The notes under the pieces: generated by a model
Seen by the model: the letters and a program-made list of their open reading frames with translations, nothing else
Database searches by the model: none
What the model was told of the DNA's origin: nothing
Origin: UBA8522 sp035528895
Lineage (GTDB): Bacteria > Acidobacteriota > Aminicenantia > Aminicenantales > UBA8522
Assembly (NCBI GenBank): GCA_035528895.1
Contig: DATKXS010000179.1
Span: forward strand, 1 to 9,983
DNA length: 9,983 nucleotides
Direction: 5' to 3'
Made by a program: the position numbers and the translations under genes
Shown: piece after piece, positions 1 through 5,712 of the stretch
How the letters are laid out: the number at the start of each line of letters is the position of its first letter
How positions within the stretch are numbered: the stretch's first letter is position 1

Positions 1-1040
1 CGCTCAAGGCCTGGCTCATCGCTCTCGGCGTCGCCTTAGTGGGCTTTATCGTCCTGAGAATCTTGAAGAAGGTCGTAGGGCGGAAGGCCGCCGCCCTCGC
101 CCGCAAAACCGTTAGCCAGGTGGATGACTATGCCGCCGAGCTTATCCAACGGACCAAGCCTTTTTTCCTTCTCTTTCTCTCTCTCTATCTGGGTTCCCAT
201 TTTCTTTCTCTCCCCGGAACGGCCAAGCAGGTCCTAAGCAGACTCACCGTCCTGGCGCTTCTCATTCAGTTTGCAATCTGGGGAAACGGCTTGTTCGAGT
301 CTTGGCGGAGGCAGATCCAGCGGCAGAAAAGGGAACATGATCCGGCCAGCGTGGCGACTTATGCGGCCTTGGGTTTCCTGGTTCGCTTGGTTGTCTGGAC
401 GATCGTCCTGTTGATGGCCCTGGCCAATCTCGGCATCAACATTACAGCTCTTGTTACGGGCCTGGGCATCAGCGGGATCGCCGTCGCCCTGGCTCTTCAG
501 AACATTCTTGGCGATCTCTTTGCCTCGATGTCCATCTTACTGGACAAGCCGTTCGTTATTGGGGATTTCATCATCGTGGACGGTCTTATGGGGACGGTGC
601 AGCACATCGGCCTGAAAACGACCCGGGTCCACAGCCTCAGCGGGGAGCAGCTCGTCTTCGGCAACAGCGACCTGCTCAAAAGCCGGATCAGGAACTACAA
701 ACGGATGGAAGAACGGCGGATCGTGTTCAACGTAGGAGTCGTCTACCAGACGCCGCCGGAGAAACTGGCGGCGATCCCGGGAATGATCGAGGAGATCATC
801 AAAGCTCAGGAGCTCGCCCGTTTCGACCGATCACACTTCAAGGCCTTCGGGAATTTTTCGCTCGACTTCGAAAACGTCTACTACGTCAATTCTCCAGATT
901 ACAATATCTACATGAACGTCCAGCAGGCCATCAACTTGGCCGTCTTCCGCCGTTTTCAGGACGAAGGAATCGAGTTCGCCTATCCCACTCAGACGATTTT
1001 TATCGATCGGGGCGCAGACCCATCCGGCTCCCCGGTATAA
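1..1040 (+). CDS. MscS-family mechanosensitive ion channel, 5'-truncated by window edge
   Basis: This is a small-conductance mechanosensitive channel protein of the inner membrane, which opens under membrane tension to release solutes in hypoosmotic shock. The frame is open to the window edge (first full codon at 3). A GTG at 39 lacks a Shine-Dalgarno and lies inside a hydrophobic segment, so the true start is probably upstream. Counting from that GTG, hydrophobic stretches lie near residues 1-10 (continuing upstream), 41-58, 68-85 and 105-128. The pore-lining segment (about 134-156) has the Gly/Ala-rich GLGISGIAVALALQN pattern typical of MscS TM3. The beta domain follows, with DKPFVIGDFI and the GTVQHIGLKTTRV stretch, then an alpha/beta C-terminal domain. 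At least five membrane segments suggest a longer MscS-like type (YnaI/MSL-like) and not minimal three-segment MscS. The gene ends 9 bp from the convergent GH28-like gene, with no room for a separate terminator. Confidence 0.93.
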   Translation, partial: LKAWLIALGVALVGFIVLRILKKVVGRKAAALARKTVSQVDDYAAELIQRTKPFFLLFLSLYLGSHFLSLPGTAKQVLSRLTVLALLIQFAIWGNGLFESWRRQIQRQKREHDPASVATYAALGFLVRLVVWTIVLLMALANLGINITALVTGLGISGIAVALALQNILGDLFASMSILLDKPFVIGDFIIVDGLMGTVQHIGLKTTRVHSLSGEQLVFGNSDLLKSRIRNYKRMEERRIVFNVGVVYQTPPEKLAAIPGMIEEIIKAQELARFDRSHFKAFGNFSLDFENVYYVNSPDYNIYMNVQQAINLAVFRRFQDEGIEFAYPTQTIFIDRGADPSGSPV

Positions 1041-1049
1041 GGACGAGGG

Positions 1050-2705
1050 TTACTGACCGGTTTTCTCAAGATTGCCTCGAGTCTTGACCTCTTCCGGCCT
1101 GACCTCGGGAGCCCTCCGGTAAGGGACGCGGGCCTCAAGGAGGTTGTTGTCCAAGAGATAGAGGCCGCGGCTGCGTTCACCCCGGAGATCGAAAAATAAT
1201 GCGGTGTCAGGGAGGGCCCTATTGCGCCAAAAGTGAGCGCCTTCGACCTGGTTGAGGACGATGGTCGGCTGCTCCGCGCCGACAAGACCCTGTCTTCCCG
1301 CGAACTCCGCTACTTCGAGCCCCTTGATATCCTCAAAGTAGAGGGCGCTCTTCCAGCTGTCCGACTCCGGCCGGTCCCAGACGACCTCCAGGCCGCGGAT
1401 CTTGAGGTTGCGGGCCCAGCGGAACTTCAGGGCGTGCTCGACTTTCTGAATCGGAGCCTCGGGGTCGTGGGACAGGAAGAGCTTGACGTTCTCCAGGGTG
1501 ATGCCGTCCAGCCAGCTCATCGGGTGGCCGTTGATCAAGCTCGATCCCTGGCCACGGGCGATGATGTTCTGGAGCTTGATGTTGCGGATGGAGCCGGCCG
1601 GCGGTTCGTTCTCCCACTCGACCTGGGGATGGACTTCGCTCCGCCGCTTGATGTTGAAATGGAAGGGATCGCCGTCCCCCCACCAGAACCAGTCGTGGCG
1701 GACACAGTCGATGGTCAGGTCGGAGATGACGACATCGCTGACGTACCCTCCGTCGAAGACCATGAAGGCAATCCCGCGGTTCGAATTCGTGATGACGCAG
1801 TTCGAGACCGTCACTTTGCGGACGCAGTTCATGTTGCCGTCGCAGAACTTCAGGGCCGATGAAGCCGAGGACAAGCGGCAGTTGGTGATGGTGATGTTCT
1901 CGCAGGGCAGGGCCGGTCCGAACCAGTCCATGGAGTAAAAGACGATGGCGTCGTCGCCGGTCTCGATCGTCGAGTTGGCGATCCGCAGGTCCTTGCAGCC
2001 GTCGGGGTCGATGCCGTCGGCCCAGACAGCCTCCCTCAGGCTGCTGGTGATATAGACGCCGTCGATGACCATCCGCTCGCAGCCGTAGGGATGGATCGTC
2101 CAGCTCGGCGATCGCCTGAAGCTGAGGCCGGAGATGCGGACATCCCGGCAGCGCAGGAGGAGGACCATTTTGGGCAGGGCGTTATCTTTGGGGAATGACC
2201 GCAGGAGGGGCTTCCCGGCCGCTTCCATCAGGAGCTGGTTGTCCCGGATGAAGCGGTCGTCGATATCGTTGAGTCGCCACTCGTACTCCGACTGCCCGTC
2301 CACCTGTCCCCTTCCCTCGATCGAAATGTTGGTCAGGTCCTCGCCATAAAAAAGAGCGAGCTTGTCATAATCCTGCTTGTCCCGCGAGGCGAAGAGCGTC
2401 GCCCCCGCCTCGATGAAGAAACGGACGTGGCTGCGAAGATGAATGGTCCCGGACGTGTACTCACCGGGCGGGAGATAGACCATCCCTCCCCCGGCTTCAG
2501 CACACGCATCCACGGCCCTCTGGATGGCCGGGCGGGCGCTATCGGCCTTCGTGCCCGTGGCCCCGAAATCTTTGACATTGAAGACGACCGCCGCAGAACC
2601 GCCGTCCGCCGTTTGAGCCCGTGCGCAGGGAGACGTCAGGCTCCCCAGGAACAGCCAGATGAACAAGAAGCGAGCACCCGCCGAGAGAATGTGACGTTCG
2701 TTCAT
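1050..2705 (-). CDS. Secreted GH28-like (polygalacturonase-family) right-handed beta-helix protein
   Basis: This 551-residue protein probably acts in the periplasm or outside the cell on a pectin-like or other uronic-acid/rhamnose polysaccharide. A signal peptide spans about residues 1-30 (hydrophobic FLFIWLFLGSL, then an ARA-Q site). Next comes the pectate-lyase-superfamily opening, FNVKDFGATGTKADS at 42-56 with GGGMVYLPPGEY at 72-83. A long series of beta-helix coils rich in I/V/N/G follows. GH28 acids are recognisable as DGIDPD (230-235) and GDDAI (250-254). However, the usual HG and RIK motifs appear replaced by SSALKF (282-287) and RGIAFM (310-315), so activity or specificity may differ from classical polygalacturonase. 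An aromatic DWFWWGDGD loop (338-346) is distinctive. AAGGAG lies 8 nt before the ATG, supporting the start. It follows the AhpD-like gene on the same strand by 147 bp. The fold is confident; the substrate is unknown. Confidence 0.85.
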   Translation of the reverse strand: MNERHILSAGARFLFIWLFLGSLTSPCARAQTADGGSAAVVFNVKDFGATGTKADSARPAIQRAVDACAEAGGGMVYLPPGEYTSGTIHLRSHVRFFIEAGATLFASRDKQDYDKLALFYGEDLTNISIEGRGQVDGQSEYEWRLNDIDDRFIRDNQLLMEAAGKPLLRSFPKDNALPKMVLLLRCRDVRISGLSFRRSPSWTIHPYGCERMVIDGVYITSSLREAVWADGIDPDGCKDLRIANSTIETGDDAIVFYSMDWFGPALPCENITITNCRLSSASSALKFCDGNMNCVRKVTVSNCVITNSNRGIAFMVFDGGYVSDVVISDLTIDCVRHDWFWWGDGDPFHFNIKRRSEVHPQVEWENEPPAGSIRNIKLQNIIARGQGSSLINGHPMSWLDGITLENVKLFLSHDPEAPIQKVEHALKFRWARNLKIRGLEVVWDRPESDSWKSALYFEDIKGLEVAEFAGRQGLVGAEQPTIVLNQVEGAHFWRNRALPDTALFFDLRGERSRGLYLLDNNLLEARVPYRRAPEVRPEEVKTRGNLEKTGQ

Positions 2706-2747
2706 TCCTTTGTCTCCTTCCCCGGAAGAAGCTCCACAGGAACCCCT

Positions 2748-2775
2748 ATTTTATGTCTTTCGCACCTAAACGCAA
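2748..2775 (-). promoter_or_regulatory. Candidate sigma70-type promoter for the GH28-like gene
   Basis: On the minus strand, TTGCGT (2775-2770) and TAAAAT (2753-2748) are separated by 16 bp. The -10 box lies 42 bp before the ATG at 2705, leaving room for the AAGGAG ribosome site. This local AT-rich patch stands out from the GC-rich surroundings. It suggests the enzyme can be expressed independently of the AhpD-like gene behind it. The -35 match is only moderate. Confidence 0.35.
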
Positions 2776-2852
2776 GCCGGGAAATCGCCGGCGGATGGAC
2801 GCTCGGGGAAAATCCGCAACCCCCTGTCGCTCCGTTCCCACCGGGACTGGCG

Positions 2853-3212
2853 TCACGGTCGGCCGGGCGATTCCTCCCGCAGCAGATCGATCGTCTCATA
2901 GGCATGCCTCAGGTGGGGGATGACGATGCTGCCGCCGACGATCAGGGCGACGTTGAGAGCGTCGTGAAGCTCGGCGTCGGTGTAGCCCGCCGAGACGCAC
3001 TGGATCAGATGATAATCGATGCAGTCATTGCAGCGGAGGACGGCCGAGGCCACCAATCCCAGAAGTTCCTTAGTCTTTTCGGACAGGGCTCCATCCCGGT
3101 AGGCGGCCGTGTCCAGGTTGAAAAAACGCTTGATCCCCAGATGCTCGCCGGCCAGGATCTTCTCGTTCATCTTTTCCCGGTACAGGCGGAAGGCTTCCAA
3201 TCGCGAAGTCAT
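2853..3212 (-). CDS. Carboxymuconolactone decarboxylase / AhpD-like family protein
   Basis: This 119-residue all-helical protein belongs to the CMD/AhpD-like superfamily. Members are either ring-opening decarboxylases or, when they keep a CxxC-x3-H site, thiol-disulfide or peroxidase-associated proteins. The key site is visible as C61-N-D-C64 followed by H68 (CNDCIDYHL), then GYTDAELHDALNVALIVGGS, the characteristic second helix pair. The redox motif favours an AhpD-like thiol role over true carboxymuconolactone decarboxylase. No signal peptide is seen, so it is probably cytoplasmic. The reading frame extends upstream to 3284, but the ATG at 3212 is chosen because AAGGAGG lies exactly 7 nt before it and family homology begins after it. 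It is transcribed divergently from the HtrA protease and precedes the GH28-like gene. The physiological substrate cannot be told from the sequence. Confidence 0.88.
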   Translation of the reverse strand: MTSRLEAFRLYREKMNEKILAGEHLGIKRFFNLDTAAYRDGALSEKTKELLGLVASAVLRCNDCIDYHLIQCVSAGYTDAELHDALNVALIVGGSIVIPHLRHAYETIDLLREESPGRP

Positions 3213-3254
3213 ATCGTCACCTCCTTCGGATACCTCGATGGTCCTTCGGCGCCC

Positions 3255-3284
3255 ATTGTACGCCTGGCGGTGCAGTCGCAACAA
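3255..3284 (-). promoter_or_regulatory. Candidate promoter for the AhpD-like gene
   Basis: On the minus strand, TTGTTG (3284-3279) and TACAAT (3260-3255) are separated by 18 bp. The -10 box is 42 bp upstream of the ATG at 3212, giving a short leader with the AAGGAGG ribosome site. The -10 hexamer matches consensus at five of six positions. It lies back to back with the htrA promoter, so both could be controlled from one region. Confidence 0.45.
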
Positions 3285-3319
3285 GGGCCGCGGTTATGAA
3301 GAACCGCCAGCCCAATTTC

Positions 3320-3348
3320 TTGACTCACCGTCGGGTGAGACATATACT
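3320..3348 (+). promoter_or_regulatory. Strong sigma70-type promoter for the htrA-like gene
   Basis: TTGACT (3320-3325) and TATACT (3343-3348) are separated by the optimal 17 bp, with four of six and five of six consensus matches (first three -35 bases TTG plus A). The predicted transcript would start near 3355, about 53 nt before the protease ATG. It is among the best promoter matches in the window and lies in the divergent intergenic region between the AhpD-like gene and htrA. Confidence 0.65.
3324..3339. promoter_or_regulatory. Operator-like inverted repeat inside the htrA promoter
   Basis: CTCACC (3324-3329) and GGTGAG (3334-3339) form a perfect 6-bp inverted repeat with a 4-bp GTCG centre. 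It overlaps the end of the -35 box and fills much of the spacer between -35 and -10. A dimeric repressor bound here would block RNA polymerase. TetR-family regulators often use palindromes of this kind overlapping promoters, but no regulator gene lies in this window and the family is inference. Confidence 0.45.
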
Positions 3349-3353
3349 GGCTC

Positions 3354-3371
3354 AAGGGACCAGGGTCCCTT
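3354..3371 (+). promoter_or_regulatory. Hairpin at the 5' end of the htrA transcript
   Basis: AAGGGAC (3354-3360) and GTCCCTT (3365-3371) form a perfect 7-bp stem with a CAGG loop. It starts almost exactly at the predicted transcription start and lies about 36 nt before the protease ATG. A 5'-terminal hairpin of this type commonly protects a transcript from 5'-end-dependent decay. It is followed by TCTTC, not a long T-run, so it is a poor terminator. Confidence 0.4.
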
Positions 3372-3407
3372 TCTTCGGATGATGCCGGCGTCACGGCGAG
3401 GTGCATT

Positions 3408-4508
3408 ATGACTACAAAGAGGCAGATCGTCGTTTTCCCGATCCTGATTCTTGTCCTCTCCTTGGTTTTGCCTTCAGAGATCGGCTCTCAAGCGCGGCAA
3501 AGGACGGCACCGGTCCGCCCGGTCGAGCCGCGCGGACCGCTCCAGGCGGAGGAACAGACCGCGATCTCCATCTTCCAGCAAGCCAAGGCTTCGGTCGTTT
3601 ATATCACCAGGCTGGTTTACAGGAGGGATCTCTTCACCTTCAACGTGTTCGAGATTCCCCAGGGGACGGGATCCGGGTTCATCTGGGACGACGCCGGGCA
3701 CGTCGTGACCAATTTTCACGTCATCTACCAGGCCCAGGAGGTCCAGGTGTCGCTTTCCGACCAGTCCGTCTGGAAGGCCGAGGTCGCGGGCCGCGCTCCG
3801 GACAAAGACCTCGCCGTGTTGAAGATCACGGCCCCTAGAGAGAAGCTCCGGCCGATCCGCATAGGAACCTCCTTCGACCTCAAGGTCGGACAGTCCGTCT
3901 ATGCCATCGGCAATCCTTTCGGCCTCGACCAGACCCTGACGACCGGAGTCATCAGCGCGCTCGGCCGGGAGATCGAATCCTTGACGCGGAGGCCGATCCA
4001 GGGCGTCATCCAGACGGATGCGGCCATCAACCCGGGAAACTCCGGCGGACCGCTGCTGGACAGCGCCGGCCGCTGCATCGGCGTCAACACGGCGATCTAC
4101 AGCCCCTCGGGCGCCTATGCCGGTGTCGGCTTCGCCGTCCCCATCGACACCGTAAACCGGATCATCTCCCAGCTCATCTCCTTCGGCAAGGTTATCCAGC
4201 CCGGGCTCGGCATCCAGGTCGTCGAGGACTCCGTGGCCCGGCAGGTCGGGATCGAGGAGGGCGTTCTGGTCCTCGACGTCGATCGCCGGGGTGCGGCCGC
4301 CGGAGCGGGTATGATGCCGACCCGTTATGACCGGGAGGGCAACGTCGTTTTGGGCGACATCATCGTGGCCATCGACGGGCAGAGTGTCAAGACCTCCGAT
4401 GAGCTCTACAAGACACTCGAACGCTACAACGTCGGTGATGAGGTCCGGGTGGAGGTCCTGAGGGGCGGCCGAAAGCGGACCTTGACCGTGCGGCTTCAGG
4501 AGGTCTGA
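3408..4508 (+). CDS. HtrA/Deg-family trypsin-like serine protease with one PDZ domain
   Basis: This 366-residue periplasmic quality-control protease degrades misfolded envelope proteins. An N-terminal hydrophobic segment (about 7-22) is a signal peptide or membrane anchor, followed by a Pro/Arg-rich linker to about residue 45. The protease domain carries a full triad: H104 in TNFHVI, D134 in DKDLAVLK and S212 in GNSGGPL, preceded by the conserved QTDAAINP. One PDZ domain covers about 263-366 (GLGIQVV, LGDIIVAIDGQ, VGDEVRVEVLRGG). A single PDZ and the insert around GMMPTRYDREGNVVLGDII resemble plant Deg1 and short bacterial Deg proteases more than two-PDZ DegP. The start has GAGGTG 4 nt upstream. 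It is expressed from the TTGACT/TATACT promoter and followed at 16 bp by a lipid kinase, probably in one transcript. It is probably catalytically active. Confidence 0.95.
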   Translation: MTTKRQIVVFPILILVLSLVLPSEIGSQARQRTAPVRPVEPRGPLQAEEQTAISIFQQAKASVVYITRLVYRRDLFTFNVFEIPQGTGSGFIWDDAGHVVTNFHVIYQAQEVQVSLSDQSVWKAEVAGRAPDKDLAVLKITAPREKLRPIRIGTSFDLKVGQSVYAIGNPFGLDQTLTTGVISALGREIESLTRRPIQGVIQTDAAINPGNSGGPLLDSAGRCIGVNTAIYSPSGAYAGVGFAVPIDTVNRIISQLISFGKVIQPGLGIQVVEDSVARQVGIEEGVLVLDVDRRGAAAGAGMMPTRYDREGNVVLGDIIVAIDGQSVKTSDELYKTLERYNVGDEVRVEVLRGGRKRTLTVRLQEV

Positions 4509-4524
4509 GGCCCGCTTCAGGACC

Positions 4525-5466
4525 ATGCCGACGGACAGGATCGTCATTCTCTTCAATCCCTCCGCCGGGAAGGGAATGGCCCGGAGAAAGAAGCCCCGGT
4601 TGGAACGCCTGCTCCGGAAATGGGACATCCCCCACGATCTCATCGTCACTCAGAGCGAAGATGACTTGCGGGCCTTGACCAGAGAATGCGCCGGCCGCTA
4701 CCGCGTTTTGACCGGAGCCGGGGGCGATTCGACCTTTCAGATCATGATCGACGAACTCGCCAGAGCGGGCGCCGAGGTGGACTTCGGGTTGATCCCCCTG
4801 GGCTCCTCGAACGACATCGCCAGGGAATTCGGACTTTTAAGTCTGGAGAAAGCCTGCCAGGCTTTGAAGGGGGGGAGGACAAGAACGATCGACCTGGGCG
4901 CCGTGCATCACCAAGGCCGGCTCCTAAATTATTTCATCGGGCAGGTGAACATCGGCCTGGGCGTCCAGGTCAACAGGTACGTCGAGGAGTTCTCCAGGAA
5001 ATGGCCACGGTTCGCCTCGCTCCAGAGTTTGGCCGGAACCCTGGGGGTCCTTCGCTCCTACCGGAGAAAAGAGGTCCCGTTGTCGTTGTCCGTTCAGACC
5101 GAGGACCAAGAAAAGCACGGCCGCTTCGTCGTGGCCAGTTTCAACAATATCCGGTTCTGGGCCAGCGGGAGAACCCTCAATCCCTCGGCCCGACCCGACG
5201 ACGAGCGGCTGGACGGCTGCTTGATCACAGACTGTTCGTTTCTCCGTCTCGCCCATTTGGCTTTCTTAGCCCGCAAGGGAAGGCATGTCGGCGCACCCGA
5301 GGTCACGTTCCTGGCCGCGCCGACGTTCAGCATTTCCTCAGAGCGCGGGTTCGACGTCCAGGTGGATGGTGAGATCATCGGCGGATACCGGACTCCCCAG
5401 CTATTCCAAGACATCCAGGTCCGCGCCGTCCCGCGGGCACTCCGGATGATTTGCCGGGAATCTTGA
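4525..5466 (+). CDS. Diacylglycerol kinase-family lipid kinase (DagK/YegS-like)
   Basis: This 313-residue protein of the DAGK catalytic family phosphorylates diacylglycerol or a related lipid with ATP at the inner membrane face, usually feeding phospholipid turnover. The N-terminal nucleotide-binding domain shows NPSAGKG (11-17), GAGGDST (64-70, family GGDGT) and IPLGSSNDIAR (90-100, family P.GTGNDLAR). The C-terminal beta-sandwich domain includes DERLDGCLI (226-234) and FDVQVDGE (276-283). Two positions that are normally Gly or Thr are Ser here (GGDST and GSSND), so the nucleotide site is slightly unusual. It begins 16 bp after htrA. The nearest SD-like bases, CAGGA, sit only 2 nt from the ATG, while a perfect AGGAGG at 4498-4503 lies 21 nt upstream inside the end of htrA, so translation may be coupled. 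The lipid substrate, including ceramide or sphingosine alternatives, cannot be decided. Confidence 0.9.
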   Translation: MPTDRIVILFNPSAGKGMARRKKPRLERLLRKWDIPHDLIVTQSEDDLRALTRECAGRYRVLTGAGGDSTFQIMIDELARAGAEVDFGLIPLGSSNDIAREFGLLSLEKACQALKGGRTRTIDLGAVHHQGRLLNYFIGQVNIGLGVQVNRYVEEFSRKWPRFASLQSLAGTLGVLRSYRRKEVPLSLSVQTEDQEKHGRFVVASFNNIRFWASGRTLNPSARPDDERLDGCLITDCSFLRLAHLAFLARKGRHVGAPEVTFLAAPTFSISSERGFDVQVDGEIIGGYRTPQLFQDIQVRAVPRALRMICRES

Positions 5467-5606
5467 TGCCCAGCATAGCCATGCTCCGTTTGTTCGTTCT
5501 CGCCGGGCTCCTTTTCTTGCCCGTCGCCGCCGCTTTCGAGAAACCCGATTTCGGGCCCGACGGCCTGGCCGGACTCAGCTCCGGGGGGAGCTGGAGGAAA
5601 AGCTGA
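5466..5606 (+). CDS. Possible 46-residue signal-peptide ORF, perhaps a frameshifted remnant
   Basis: An ATG at 5466 overlaps the lipid kinase TGA stop by one base (TGATG), a typical coupled arrangement, with GGGAA 5 nt upstream. The product starts with a convincing signal peptide (LRLFVLAGLLFLPVAAA, then FEKPDFGPDG) and ends after SGGSWRKS at the TGA of 5604-5606. The coding frame meets a run of six G (5583-5588). If one G were added, the frame would continue as ELEEKLKPRGTPPKLEILGFL to a stop at 5651-5653, giving about 67 residues of ordinary-looking coding sequence. It may therefore be a real small secreted peptide, a decayed 5' end of a lost gene, or an assembly indel. I recognise no family. 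Confidence 0.35.
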   Translation: MPSIAMLRLFVLAGLLFLPVAAAFEKPDFGPDGLAGLSSGGSWRKS

Positions 5607-5630
5607 AGCCGAGAGGAACCCCGCCAAAGC

Positions 5631-5659
5631 TTGAAATCCTCGGGTTTCTCTGATACGAT
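5631..5659 (+). promoter_or_regulatory. Sigma70-type promoter for the HD-GYP operon
   Basis: TTGAAA (5631-5636) and TACGAT (5654-5659) are spaced by 17 bp. The predicted transcript starts near 5666, about 47 nt before the ATG at 5713. It is the best promoter-like site in the 247 bp between the kinase and the HD-GYP gene, and would serve the downstream three-gene unit. Confidence 0.5.
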
Positions 5660-5712
5660 CGAAATTCCAATCCGGAGTTCGCGACTAAATACAGTGTCCG
5701 CGCCGAACCGTG

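Noticed and set aside
39..41. GTG at 39 as the MscS start codon
   Set aside because: The frame is open upstream to the window edge with hydrophobic coding sequence, and no ribosome site precedes the GTG.
3213..3284. Upstream extension of the AhpD-like protein from 3284
   Set aside because: AAGGAGG positioned 7 nt before the ATG at 3212 and the start of family similarity support the shorter form; the extension would also run over the candidate promoter.
2427..3299. Plus-strand open frame across the GH28/AhpD spacer
   Set aside because: It overlaps the 5' half of one real gene and all of another on the opposite strand and has no family signature.
3474..4649. Minus-strand open frame (391 codons) opposite htrA
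   Set aside because: Composition is typical of a shadow frame (Asp/Gly/Arg/Leu-rich with no fold signature), and the plus strand encodes an intact protease triad.
5632..5648. GAAATC-CTCG-GGTTTC stem as a terminator for the lipid kinase transcript
   Set aside because: The stem is short, contains a T-G wobble and has no T-run; the same bases are better explained as the HD-GYP promoter.
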